Origin: Myrica gale
Taxonomy: Eukaryota > Streptophyta > Magnoliopsida > Fagales > Myricaceae
NCBI GenBank assembly: GCA_963930655.1
Contig: OZ005620.1
Location: forward strand, 18,419,001 to 18,483,000
Length of the DNA: 64,000 nucleotides
Direction of reading: 5' to 3'
Shown: one piece after another, positions 47,466 through 58,516 of the stretch
How the letters are laid out: each line of letters starts with the position of its first letter
How positions within the stretch are numbered: the first letter of the stretch is position 1
Made by a program: the position numbers and the translations under genes
Notes under the pieces: model-generated
Databases searched by the model: none
What the model was told of the DNA's origin: nothing
What the model saw: the letters and a program-made list of their open reading frames with translations, nothing else

Positions 47466-47783
47466 AGTGATCATATTGCCAATTCCCTTATTTCTCTGAC
47501 ATTAAAATTTTCCTGTAGTCAACTCGTTATAGCTCCTACATCACCAACGCAACCATGCGTTAAATCATTGTCTGTCTCAAAAGTCAAAGTTTTCCTATAA
47601 ATTATTAAAAAAATTATTAGTATTTAACATAATTGATATGATTGCATGGTTTTGATCAATTTAAATTCTTACTTGATGCTATAGCTCTTATTTTAGTTAT
47701 ATATGATGAGAAATTAATGCTGGAACAACGCTGTGCAAATGCACTGGTAACCGCTGGTTTTACCGCCAATGGTGTCGACACTT

Positions 47784-48854
47784 TGTTAGAGATAATATAA
47801 TAATCAAATCTTAAAGATTTGATACAATATTATAGTTACCATGATATCAAAGATAGAAAAAAAAAGATGGGAGAGAAATAGTAACAAGAGATAAGAGAAT
47901 TTAAGTGGTTCGGTCTAGATGACTGTGTTTTGTATTATGAGTCCATATAGATTACAATTGAAGATATCTATTTATAGAGACAATAAAAAACATAATAGGA
48001 AAATATTCTTATATTTAAATTTGAATCTTCATAACAATATCAAATCTTTAATATCATGGTAGTTATAATATCGTATAAAATCTTTAAGATTTGATTATGA
48101 TATTATCTTTAACATCCTCCCTCAAATACAAGATGGAGAAATTTGAAATCTTGTTTTTGAAAAATGAGATCTGAAGGTGATTGAACCTTGAAATCATAGA
48201 TCCTTGCTCTCTTGCTCCCTTGCTGAACATATCGATTTCTTTTTAAGTTGATTGGACTTTGAAATCATATCATAGGTACACGACCTTGAAGAGTGGCTGA
48301 AAGTGACCGAACCTTGAAATCGTAGGCACACGATTCTTGCCAAATATATTTTATGCTCTATATTTTTTTCTCTCTCTTTCACTCACATTTTTTTTTCTCT
48401 CATTGGTGATTTGCTGTAAGTACAACAGAGGTGGAAATTCACCAGTGAGATATCTCTTGACTCTCTGCAAGAGCATGGACATTCAAACGAAGAGTGACAA
48501 AATTACCAACTTTTAAGGATGAGGAAGAGATACCAAGAAGAAAAATGTTAGAGTGAAGATGAGGAGAAATAGTAACAAGAGACAAGAGATTTTAAGTGGT
48601 TATGTCTAGAAGACCTACATCCACTGTGAAAGTCCTCTATGGCTGTGTTTTGTATTATGAGTCCATATAAATTACAATTGAATATCTCTATTTATAGAGA
48701 TAATACAAAGCATAATAGAAAAATATTCTTATATTTAATTTGAATATCTACATTTGAAATTTGAATATTTATAACAATATCAAATCTTTGATATCATGGT
48801 AACTATAATATCGTATCAAATCTTTAAGATTTGATTATGATATTATCTCTAACA
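47784..48854 (-). mobile_element. Small non-autonomous LTR element (1.07 kb)
   Basis: Repeats 47784-48114 and 48546-48854 both begin TGTTAGAG and end CT.TAACA on plus. They share ATAGTAACAAGAGA.AAGAGA, TATTATGAGTCCATATA and AAATCTTTAAGATTTGATTATGATATTATCT. On minus, a purine-rich GAGGGAGGA precedes the left LTR and CTTGGTATCTC, a weak primer-binding site, follows the right one. The flanks CACTT and CACAT form a near target duplication. The 431-base interior has no gag-pol frame. Confidence 0.8.
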
Positions 48855-48859
48855 CACAT

Positions 48860-49670
48860 TTAAGCGGTAATTGGCATGAGCCGGTGGCGGTCACCGCAAA
48901 ATTGCAGGGATATAAACGGTTTGTGGTGAAACCGCAAGCAGCAAGCGGTTTCTTTGTAAATCAGGAATTTTTTAAAATTTTAATTTACTAAATGACTTGG
49001 TAATTCGTTTGATGTTTTTAAATAAACACAAGCTTCAAAATGTTGTCATTTAATTGAAGCTTTGTTTAACACCCCAATGAGATTCCTAATGGTCTAGTTC
49101 TACTATATATATATAGCCTGCAAGTTTTCGTCGTCCTCCATATTTTTTCTTCACTTTGAATTTACCTTTTTGTTTGTTTAGATTTGTCATTGATCTCAAA
49201 CGACTTCAATTGTCCTGTTTTCATTTTTATAAAATTGGAGAAGAAATTAAACAGGGGAGCATGTGCTTCTAGAGATATACATGTCGACATTCCATATTTC
49301 CTGTTAAAAATGACTAGGGCTTAGAGAGAGAGCATTACTCTTCTTTGGGACCAAAATTACTAATCACAAGCTAGGAATTCAAATCTGTAATTGCCTTTTA
49401 ATGTCACGATGAGGTGAACAATATAAAAAACCAGTCTCTCTTTCTCTCACAGTTAGACCCTAGAAGTCCTTTGCTAGGTTTGTTCTTTTCTTTTTTCTTG
49501 TTCTTTCATGAATGTCAAAAAACTTGCATTGCAATATTAGATACAAAATTAGGAAAACAAGAAAACCTCACCTTAGATCCAACCTTAACCAGGTTGCTAA
49601 TGAGAACTAGCGGAACCCCAAAAAGAGGTCATAAATCACGTATGCTCTATACTGGGCAGATAGAGTGGTG
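48860..49670. other. Spacer
   Basis: No gene supported. GCGGT/ACCGC-rich text at 48866-48950 resembles the body of the hAT-like element at 41.8 kb, and matching text lies left of the LTR element (about 47745). The LTR element may therefore have inserted into an older DNA transposon. Confidence 0.4.
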
Positions 49671-49681
49671 GCGGGAAACGG

Positions 49682-49980
49682 CAGGGCTGTCCAATGGCCA
49701 GTCCGGTCCGGTCCCCGGTTTCACCGGTCCGGATTGGACGGTTTGGGCCATGACATTTTGAGCCTTTTTTTTGTTTGGGCCTCTTAGCGTTTTTACTTTT
49801 TTAGGCTTTTTTTGGATATTTTTTACCGATAAAGACCGGTTTGGAGTGATATACTCTTGTCCAATTCCGATTTTCCATATAGGTAACCCGGAACCGGACC
49901 GGAGTACACCGATTTCGATCCGGGTTGGCCAAAACCGGTCCAATTGCGGTCCGGTCCGGCCGATTTTTTGGAGATCCCTA
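49682..49980. mobile_element. hAT-like MITE, 299 bp, with exact 8-bp duplication
   Basis: The ends are CAGGGCTGTCCAA and, reversed, TAGGGATCTCCAAA. The duplication GGAAACGG stands at 49674-49681 and 49981-49988. The GGTCCGGTCC/GGACCGGA-rich body is of the same kind as the element at 21881-22284. Confidence 0.93.
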
Positions 49981-50744
49981 GGAAACGGTATATGATAGTT
50001 ACTGGAGTTAATATGATGCTAGGAATTTAATCACCGATAGCCCGAACAAAGCAAAGTCCATCGGAGGGTCGAAAAAAGCCCACAAGAAGCTAGAAAGACC
50101 CACAATACAACATACATAAAAAAAGGAAAATTTTCTTTTTAGTCATTGAATTTTGCACCCATTTCACTTTTAGTCATGCATTTTTTAGGTTCAAAATTTT
50201 AGTCCCTCAATTTACCATCTTTTCAAATAATAGTCTTCTGTCTTCCTCACTAACGGACTGACGTGCCACGTCAGCAGTAGCCTCCAGGTCAGAAGCGTTT
50301 TTCCACATCAGGTTCCTTTTCAAACTCGACATCAGCTTTTCTTTTCTTTTTTTCTAAATCGACATCAACTTTTGTAAACCTAGAATGTTTCTAATCTCCA
50401 GAAGATGGTTCCTCTGCTTCGCATCCCAAGCCCGCATCCTCTGCGCCCCTTCCCACCACCTGTTCCCCACAGTCAGCGGTTGGATTGGAGTTGGACCCTT
50501 CATTCAAGTTCAAATGCGCCAGGCCCTCACTTCTCACTGCGGCAGGAACCACACCAAAGCAACTAAGTCTGCCCAGAGAGCTCGTATGTTACTGGCTCGA
50601 CTTGCAGAGGAGGAGAAACAACCAACGTGCCCAGGTTGTAACTCTTAAGAAAAAAGAAAAACTTGCCCAGGTTGTAGCTACTGTGCTTGTGGACTGAGGC
50701 ATTAAATCACTATAACTAAATTAATCTCTTTTTCCTGCCGCAGG

Positions 50745-51290
50745 CTTGCACCTGACTCAATTGAAGATCTTGAAGAATTTGTATCAAAATTCATTTTAGG
50801 CCTCCCTGGCATGACAATGGTTTGCATAAGTTTGCTCGGAGGTGCTTATGCTAGTTTACTAAACGATTTGCTGCTTTATCCTACGTGTGTGGGTGCATGG
50901 ATGCTAGTATCGCGCTTCAACTCTAAGAGTCAACCTGTTGTTTTACTCCTACCAGTCGATCCTGTTATAGATGGTATCTTGGTTTACAGGGCATGCAAAT
51001 TCGCAGCATCTCACACATATAGTATACTTTCATGTGTAACATCCTAAATAATGTAGCAGAAAGTTCGGATGATGACACTGACTCTGGCTGTGCTAAAATT
51101 TGTAAGAGCATGAGTGAACATTGGCACTGCCCATGGGGTCCCACCGTGGTTGATGATGTAGCTCCTGTGTTTAAGCAAATATTGGAGGACAATTACTTGT
51201 CCTCTTCAATGTTTCCTATAGAAGATACAAAAAGGAATAGAACATTGTGGTGGATGTGGAGAAAGAAGCTTGATCATCGTCAACGTGGAA
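50745..51290 (+). pseudogene. ESP1: Captured fragment of separase (ESP1)
   Basis: Plus-strand text matches plant separase just upstream of its protease domain: DSIEDLEEFVSKFILGLPGMTMVCISLLGGAYASLL and RFNSKSQPVVLLLPVD before a GT at about 50973. After an intron with acceptor TAG near 51057 it continues SSDDDTDSGCAKIC, HWHCPWGPTVVDDVAPVFK and RNRTLWWMWRKKLDHR. Separase cuts cohesin at anaphase. The catalytic His and Cys regions are absent, so only a middle segment of two or so exons, with its intron, was taken. Keeping the intron shows a DNA-level capture. The frame in both exons appears open, which suggests recent capture. Confidence 0.88.
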
Positions 51291-51299
51291 GGAATCGAG

Positions 51300-51480
51300 C
51301 AAAGGTTCTTCAAAGGTTTTCCGCATAGATCTGCATTCCCCGCAAAGAACTCGTTTTTCTGTTTGAGCAAAGGTAGAGACTCCGGAATAGGTCCAGTTAG
51401 GTTGTTGAATGAAAGATCTGTCGTAGCATTTTCGGGTATTTGTTTTGCAAACTACGGGTATGGTTGTTTTGGTGACCAAA
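51300..51480 (-). pseudogene. Captured fragment of an LRR receptor-like kinase
   Basis: In one minus-strand frame the text reads IPENATTDLSFNNLTGPIP, ESLPLLKQKNEFFAGNADLCG, KPLKNLCSIPS. This is the last leucine-rich repeat and the cap before the transmembrane segment of a plant LRR receptor kinase of the At4g34220/At2g15300 type (recalled, not searched). No kinase domain follows. It sits back-to-back with the separase piece in the same Mutator-like element. Confidence 0.82.
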
Positions 51481-51861
51481 TCTCAACTAGCGAGGATAAG
51501 AGAGTGAGAGGAAGGGAAACTTGGTGTGAGATGTAAAGAGGCAGTGACAGTGAAGATCAGAGAGAAAAATGGCAAGCAGTAAAATATACGTACCAAGAAA
51601 ATGGAGGAAAAGCTAGCGGTAGTTGCAGAGAGATGCAGTGAGTAGCAGAGAGGAAAGAGATGTTTTAACGCTGGTAATTGATTACTGACGTGTAACGAGG
51701 TTGACGTGGAAAAAATTTCCGTTACTAAGACTAACAGAAACTAACGGCTGGACTATTTTTCACAAGTATAAAAAGGTGAAGGACTAAAATTTTGACAGGT
51801 TAAATTTTGGGACTAAAAATAAAACGGGTTAAAACTCAGGGATTAAAAAGCAAATTTTTCT

Positions 51862-52460
51862 AAAAAAAATAACAGGATCAACAAAGGGGAAAAACAAACA
51901 CAAATTAACAAGTAAAGCATAAATTCAAAAATCAAGACTGAAATTATAAACCATAAAAAAGGGTCAAAGAATAACAAAAATAAGGGTAACGTGTGACCCC
52001 AAGCACGGCGGTCACCGGCGCATGAAACTCACGTGTTGTTAGAAAAGCACCGCTTGGAGGCGCATGCCTCCTCAAATCATTGAAAACAGCCCGGTTCGAC
52101 GGAAACAAGGTTGGACGCGTGAGATCCACGCATTTTTATGTTTTGCTCGTATGTAAATCAGGCTCGTTCTTCAATCAATTGATGAACATGCATACAGCGT
52201 CTTGTGTTATTTGGATGCATACTATATATAAAATAATAAATATATGTAGCGTTATAAAAAATGTACAGTCTTTCCTGAGCTGTTACAAACCCATACTATT
52301 ATATATATATATATTGCTTACACGTGAAAAGAAAGTTAAGAAATATGATGCAGCTAGCTAACTTTGCATTTGACCATTATTTAAAATTATCTACAATGAT
52401 CCAAAAGGGAAGCTTGGTAGCTGATCATGATAAGAAGAAGAAAAAGAAAAGAAAACAAGG
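51862..52460. other. Spacer
   Basis: Nothing supported; low-complexity (AT)n near 52305. Confidence 0.4.
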
Positions 52461-52461
52461 G

Positions 52462-52766
52462 TACGTTCGTTTTCACCATTTTTTCAGGATTCTAAGTATA
52501 TTCACAATTCTACCACTGAACATATTCAGAATTCAAACACAAAAATCAATACATTTTACACAATCTCCAACAACTTTTTAATTTTTTATTCAACATAAAT
52601 TTTCTCTCTCTATACTTTTTCACATAATTCCAATACTTTTTTATTAAACAATTACATCAAATCATTTCTCTCTCCACTTTACACAAACACCAATAAAACA
52701 CTATTCAACATAAAAATTCACAACTTATCTAAAATCTTACATTTTTTCTCAAAACGAACATCACCC
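52462..52766. mobile_element. Tourist-like MITE, copy 2
   Basis: GGTACGTTCGTTTTCACC...AAAACGAACATCACC flanked by CAAG on both sides. It is almost the same as the copy at 47163-47465, including GGATTCTAAGTATATTCACAA and CAATACTTTTTTATTAAACAA. The close match suggests recent movement. Confidence 0.88.
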
Positions 52767-53230
52767 AAGACTAGAAAGGGAATTTAATGCACCATATTGC
52801 TCAGAATATTTTAACTCGGAAACGCGTACGTCCATATTAATAAACTCAGTCAGGGTCAAATCGAAGGTGCAAGTCGTGTAGGTACGAATGAGGAAGGCAA
52901 TGTGACCACGGAATTTGAATGCCTGAAGTTTGCTAGCTAGCTGGCACAGCTCTGTATAGTGCAATTGATTCCCACGCCTCTCTGATCTCTCTCTGACATT
53001 TCCTTTTGTCAACTGGAGACACCTCTGGAATTCCTGTTAGACAGAAGCTTCTCAACTTGATCTCTGCCATCTCATTAAACCCTTAATCGGTTTCCTATGC
53101 TTCTTCCTCTCAGTTGTTGAGCTTATTCTATTTCGTCCCGGGTCTCGAGCAATGCAGCATGCCAGCTCTACTTTCCAGTCTTACAACTCGGATTTGTCAG
53201 CTCAATTCAAGGTTGCTACTTCCTGTGCAC

Positions 53231-53240
53231 CTATATAAAC
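53231..53240 (+). promoter_or_regulatory. TATA box of XTH gene
   Basis: CTATATAAAC lies about 100 bases before the start codon at 53332. Confidence 0.75.
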
Positions 53241-53331
53241 CCTGTCGAACTTGAACTTCACATCAAAACAATCTCATCTCCTTCGCAAACTATTTTCCCA
53301 TTCTAGAGCTCTAACAGAAACAGGAGCGAAA

Positions 53332-54383
53332 ATGCCTTCCTCTTCTTGTACGGCTGTAATGTTTTTGCTTCCTTTATTCAGTGCTCTGGTGGCTACTTCA
53401 GCAGGGAATTTCTTGCAAGATTTCGAAATTACTTGGGGCAATGATCGCGCCAAGATACTCAACGGAGGCCAATTTCTCACTCTTTCTCTTGACAAGACTT
53501 CCGGCTCTGGTTTTCGGTCCAAGAATGAATACCTGTTTGGGAGAATCGACATGCAAATCAAGCTAGTAGGGGGCAACTCGGCTGGCACCGTTACTACCTA
53601 TTACGTAAGTCTTAAATATCCTTCTGGACTTCAACTACTACACAGTTTGGTATGCTCATGAGTTAACATTCTAATAGCTGATTTATGAACTTGTGCAGTT
53701 ATCATCTCAGGGAACAAACCATGATGAAATTGACTTCGAGTTCTTGGGCAACCTCTCTGGGGATCCATATGTACTTCATACCAATGTGTTCAGTCAAGGG
53801 AAAGGGAACAGGGAACAGCAATTCTATCTTTGGTTTGATCCCACAAAGGCCTTCCACACCTACTCTATCGTCTGGAATCCTCAAATTATACTGTACGAGA
53901 CTTGAGTACCTAGAAATTTCTCAGAAGTACTTTCTATGAATCCAATTAAGTATAACTTCTCTAACAGATTACAAATTCCTACTTCTCAGGTTTTTGGTGG
54001 ATAACATTCCTATAAGAACGTTCGCGAACTTGGAATCAGCTGGTGTTCCTTTCCCCAACAGCCAACCCATGAGGATTTACTCAAGCCTCTGGAATGCCGA
54101 TGATTGGGCAACGAGAGGGGGGCTTGTGAAGACGGACTGGACCAAAGCTCCATTCACTGCTTCTTACAGAAATTTTGATGCCAATGCATGTGTTTGGTCA
54201 TCTGGTTCATCGTGTGTTTCCAAGTCCACTAATTCTGTGCAGGCTAATGCATGGCAAGTTCAAGCACTCGATGCTGCAAGTCGGAGAAGGCTTCGTTGGG
54301 TGCAACAGAAATATATGATATACAACTACTGCTCTGACTTGAAAAGGTTCCCTGAAGGCCTCCCACCCGAATGCAAGCGATAA
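53332..54383 (+). CDS. XTH: Xyloglucan endotransglucosylase/hydrolase (XTH)
   Basis: Exons 53332-53604, 53699-53892 and 53990-54383 give 286 residues, the normal XTH size. A signal peptide ([16 protein letters not shown]) leads to [19 protein letters not shown]. The GH16 catalytic motif [11 protein letters not shown] in exon 2 contains the nucleophile and acid/base Glu, followed directly by the conserved glycosylation site [14 protein letters not shown] and the C-terminal XET domain with paired cysteines ([26 protein letters not shown]) are intact. The enzyme cuts and rejoins xyloglucan in the wall during growth. It resembles the XTH22/23 (TCH4) group. The start follows GGAGCGAAA; an in-frame upstream ATG at 53251 would disrupt the signal peptide and was not chosen. 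Confidence 0.97.
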
Positions 54384-54399
54384 GGTTCCCATGTAGGAA

Positions 54400-54730
54400 C
54401 TTAAAGCTAGCACCCTGGTCCCTAATGTAAAGATGAAGTCCTCTGTCAGTCTGTGATACGCTAGCATGCTTATTTATGAAATTCTTTATTCTTTGCCCAG
54501 AAAAATGTCCAACCATCAGACAATTTAGTTGTATTTTGCTTAAGTTATTTATTTATTTTTTCTTACGTTTGCCTCAATCACCTTTGATTCACCACACCAG
54601 TTTCTCTCTTTAGTGGCGAAATATTTAATTTGCCGCGAAGGATACAATGTTCGTCACAGAAATATCTCGCCAATAAAAAAAGTCGTCGCAATTTGATATA
54701 AGCACAGCTGATGTAAAAGTAGCGAGAAAC
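54400..54730. other. XTH 3' UTR and transposon-like sequence
   Basis: The 3' UTR gives way at about 54610 to text with CGCGAA, CGTCGCAA and GGCGA motifs that continues after the MITE at 54733. This suggests an older DNA element in which the MITE sits. Confidence 0.45.
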
Positions 54731-54732
54731 TA

Positions 54733-54931
54733 AGGGTGGGTTTGTGTGGTAAAATTTTTGGTATTGGGTTTAGTGTTGGTATTGGGTTTAGTGAAAAAGT
54801 GAAGAGAGAGGTAATATTTTATAGTTTTTGTAATTTTTTATATTTTTTGATGAAAGAGAGAGAGATTATATTGGAGTATTTTATTAGAAGAGAGATAAAA
54901 TTTTGGGTAAAATTTTAGTGACAAACGCAGC
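54733..54931. mobile_element. PIF/Harbinger-like (Tourist) MITE, family 2 copy 1
   Basis: GGGTGGGTTTGTGTGGTAAAAT...GACAAACGCAGCC with TAA on both sides. It shares TTTTTGGTATTG, AAAAAGTGAAGAGAGAG and GAGAGAGATTATATT with the copy at 58026-58219. Confidence 0.8.
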
Positions 54932-55776
54932 CTAAGTCGCCGGTGCCCGGTGATAGTATTTCAGCAATTCAAGTTGACAAAAAATTTCGTCTCTACAAAT
55001 GTTGTGAGTGGTGAGACACTCGCGGTCGAATCGTGGGCGACATGTATTTTTGTTTTTCGCGACACAATGGAATTGTGACGATACATTCGTGTGTTTTGGT
55101 CAAAATAAATAAAATTAACTCTTCATATTAAAGTAAAATATAACTATAATTTATAGACATATTTAGCATCTTCCTACTATGCCAAAAACATTATCAAATA
55201 ATACCTAAAATTACATGCATGGGTCGCTACGATACGAAAGACGTTGGACTAGAGCTGGGGTTTAGTGAAACTTGGCTGTTGAATAACTTGTCCAGAGTGA
55301 GTTGACGTGGTGAAGCCCGTTAGATGTTCGATAAAAAGTCTCATAGAGACGAGGCAGATGCTTTGGAGGTAAAACCTCAGCCCATATGTATCAGCCAATG
55401 TCCTAAGAGAGTGTATAGTATGAATTACTTTGCTCCAGAGAGGAGAAAAATTGGCAGGTTCTAAGGCCGATGTTCTCTAAGAGAGTGTTTCGCAGAATAA
55501 ATTGGCCCAAAGGGCCCAAACCCAGTCTTCGGTAAGGAACAGAAGCCCATAATGTGTGGGTCAGGACTTGGAAGGGTCAGCAAGGGTAAAAAAAAGTCCG
55601 TCCCAGTAAAGGACCTCCTTCAAAACGACGGTCCTTGTGTACCGATGAAGATCCATATATTGATTCTCTCCCTGCACACCTTACGTTGTCTCCATTGCCT
55701 AACCCGCCGAAAGGTTGGACTGAGAATAGGTAACGAGTACCAGGCTCTTATGTAATACCTAGGCATTGCAGATGGA

Positions 55777-55912
55777 GCAATAGGTGAAAGAGTGAGAGAG
55801 AGTTGTGGGTCTCGTCCGGAATCCATACTTGCAAGAAACATGACTCCTTTGCCCGAACAGGTGTGAGTCCCGGACGGGACCCACAACTCTCTCTCATTCT
55901 CTCACCTATTGC
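55777..55912. repeat. Hairpin: 48-bp imperfect inverted repeat with about 40-base loop
   Basis: GCAATAGGTGAAAGAGTGAG...GTGGGTCTCGTCCGG at 55777-55824 is the near reverse complement of CCGGACGGGACCCAC...CTCACCTATTGC at 55865-55912. Only a few mismatches occur. No coding frame spans it. Sequence on both sides (54940-55770 and 55913-56230) has no supported gene. Confidence 0.88.
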
Positions 55913-58025
55913 ACTCTGTAATTCGGGGGACCGAATTGCATAAGATACCGGTCCAGGTAATAACGAGAAGCTACTCATAGACCGTCCTTTCAGTCAAATC
56001 CACCTGGCAATTCTCCAAGACAAAGGGAAGGGGGAGTGGACACATGAGCTAACTTTGCCATCCGAAGTTACCCCTGAGAGCTCCACACTTCACCTTGTTC
56101 TTGTGCAGGCCCTCGTATCTTTGTGATTCTTCCCGGTGCCCTTAGTGAGTCAAGCAGGCCGGAATCTTGCCACGTCATCAAAAAACATTCATGGCCACGT
56201 AATAAAGGTTGATTTAACTCTCACTCACAAATTAGAGATACGCTAGGCGTCCTGAAGATTTTCCCGAAAGCTGTCGAATGCTGACGTGGCCAATTTTTTA
56301 AAGAGAACTCCATGCGGTTTGACGAATGAGATTGCATTAACGGGTTTTTAAGAAATGCAAACGGTTTGACGAATCGACGAACGCATGACCGGGTTGACAT
56401 AAAGGACGAGTTATTTCATCCAGACCGCTGAAGCTCTCCTCATTTCACGCCCAAACCAAACCCTCCTCATTTCACGCCTCTCCTCATTTCACACACGGCC
56501 GCCTCTCCTCTGTTTTCTCTGCAATGGCATCAAGGAAGAGAGACCGCTAGAGAGAGAGAGATTTAAAGCAGGGGAGGTATTTTTACTAGTATTAGTTTTA
56601 TGGCTGGTATTTTTCCTTTTAAATTTCTGTCTATGTATTGTTTATGACTGTTATTAGTTTTATGGCCGGTATTAGTTGTAAGAGTATTTTTATGAAGCTA
56701 AAAATTGGTTCTATTGTGTCTGAAGCTAAAAAATTTTTTCAGCCATGGCTTGGGAAAAATATAAGAAAAAGAAGACAAAAAGGAAAATGATAAAATAGTT
56801 GTGAATAAAGAGTGAAGTTGAATATGTGATAGCATAAAATCAGCCATTCGAATGATTACTGGAATTCGGTTGAGTTCGATTTTATGTAGACTTCTTTATT
56901 TGGTGTAGTTACAGCCAACAGATAAATTGACATGTCCTATGATTACTGGAATTCGGTTGACTTCGATTCTAAGTGAATGCAATGTATCTTCTACTGTTGT
57001 TAATTGGTTATTTGATAATTTCTGTACTGGAGTATTTCCAACTTATGGAGTAAAATTCTGTGATGCATTCCGGCACATTTCTTTTATGTCATGCTTCTAC
57101 GTTCTATGCAGGTATTGGTCTCACAAAAAAAAACTGTAGCACTTCCATGAATTTCAATTTTACCATTTCCTTTTGTCTTACCGTAAGTAATTAGAAAGCA
57201 CAAGGCAATGGGAAAAGCTGATATGTAAACCACCAACGCAAGGACAAGTTGAGAACTACAGATTCTAGAACAAAAAAGAATAGCAAATAAGTGCAACCAT
57301 AAATACTCACGCACCCCGACATGTCTGCTTGGTGGTCAGATAAGATGTCACTTTCCTGGTACCAAAAAGAAAATTGAAAATGTCAAGCGGATCTTAAAGA
57401 ATTCGAACAGAGTTGGGGGGAGTGAACAAATTAAAAAAAAATAATCCTGTGCACTGACATCCATCTTAAAATTATGGAACTGTCAGATATGGGAACACAA
57501 AACTGTTTATTATTAAGGGTTCTTAAGAACACTGGAGAATGGCGAAGCTCTAAGTTGAGAATAATATAATCAGATGATAAAGCAAAATGTCATTGATTAG
57601 CAATCCTTGATGATTCAGTACCACCCCCTTCCTTGTCTACATGCCTTAGCTTGTATTCTATAATGCACGATAAAGCTTGCAATTCAGAATACTTTTCCCA
57701 CTACACAGATAAGAAACTGTCACTTTTATTGCTCAAACAACCAAAATTAATTACTATCCTAACCAAATAAACTTAGCTTGTCATTTAATCTCTAAGTTTC
57801 TGTCCTGGTTTTAACTATTGCCAAACCATTATAGGCAGTGCAATAAACAAATTCAAGCCCAACGTCTGTCACATCAAGGCAGACATCCTCAAGTATCATT
57901 CCCAATTTGGGTTAAATGACAAAGAATCTTTTTCACTGAAAACAAAAAGAAAGAAACTAATTGAAAACGAAATTCCTAACGTGTGTAACAGGGCATTTCG
58001 GAAACAGAGAGATAAACAAAACTAA

Positions 58026-58219
58026 GGTTATGTTTGTGTTGTAAAATTTTTGGTATTGAGGTTAGTGTTGGTATTGAGTTTAGTAAAAAAGTGAAGAGAG
58101 AGATAATTTTTTATATTTTTTGTAATTTTTTATATTTTTATGGGAGAGAGAGATTATATTGTAATATTTTATTGAGAGTTGATGAAATATTTTGTGAAAT
58201 ATTTGGTGCAAACGCAGCC
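58026..58219. mobile_element. PIF/Harbinger-like (Tourist) MITE, family 2 copy 2
   Basis: GGTTATGTTTGTGTTGTAAAAT...GCAAACGCAGCC between TAA duplications. It is a near relative of 54733-54931 and lies inside the 2.7-kb long-TIR element. Confidence 0.8.
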
Positions 58220-58504
58220 TAAAGCACCTAATGGACACCCATAACAGTTCTGCTCGGCACCCACATAAGAATAAACATAGATGCATACTGGGATTCTCCG
58301 CAAAAGCAGAACATTTAATCACTAAAACTGTTACATATTGCCAAAAAAACAAATAAAAAAGAGGGCACCGATACCATGAAAATGACTGAAGAAATTATTG
58401 GATGAAAGAAGAAGGAATTGCCCGACCTTGATGCAGGTTGCTCTGCAGATTTGCTTGGTCTCTGATGTCTATTCGTGGAGGAGGGAGGGGTTGATTGAGA
58501 AACG

Positions 58505-58516
58505 ATTTTATATAGG
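58505..58516 (-). promoter_or_regulatory. TATA-like box inside the long-TIR element
   Basis: On minus, CCTATATAAAAT lies downstream of AGGGTTTTAGGGTTTCAT, an upstream telo-box-like string. This resembles a host core promoter, perhaps captured. There is no coding frame below it that I can name. Confidence 0.4.

Larger units (their letters stand above)
45661..47487. mobile_element. Mutator-like element carrying an FG-rich repeat ORF (Pack-MULE candidate)
   Basis: The terminal inverted repeats are about 250 bp: TGAAAATTGGCAATATGGTCAC...GACGATTTAGTCACTAGG on the left is the reverse complement of the right end, once the nested MITE is skipped. The 9-bp target duplication TTATTTCTC stands at 45652-45660 and 47488-47496. 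No transposase frame is seen. The interior holds a minus-strand serine/threonine-rich ORF (46106-46735). The combination fits a non-autonomous Mutator-like element that picked up host coding sequence. Confidence 0.85.
50125..51861. mobile_element. Pack-MULE carrying separase and LRR-kinase gene fragments
   Basis: Left end GGAAAATTTTCTTTTTAGTC...CAAAATTTTAGTCCCTCAA...CTAACGGACTGACGTGCCACGTC matches the reversed right end AGAAAAATTTGCTTTTTAATCC...CAAAATTTTAGTCCTTCA...AACGG...CACGTCAAC over about 150-190 bp. This is a Mutator-like long terminal inverted repeat. A-runs at both borders blur the target duplication. Inside lie a spliced-looking piece of separase on plus (about 50745-51285), a piece of an LRR receptor kinase on minus (about 51300-51480), and possibly a third piece at 50385-50650. 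No transposase is present. Confidence 0.85.
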
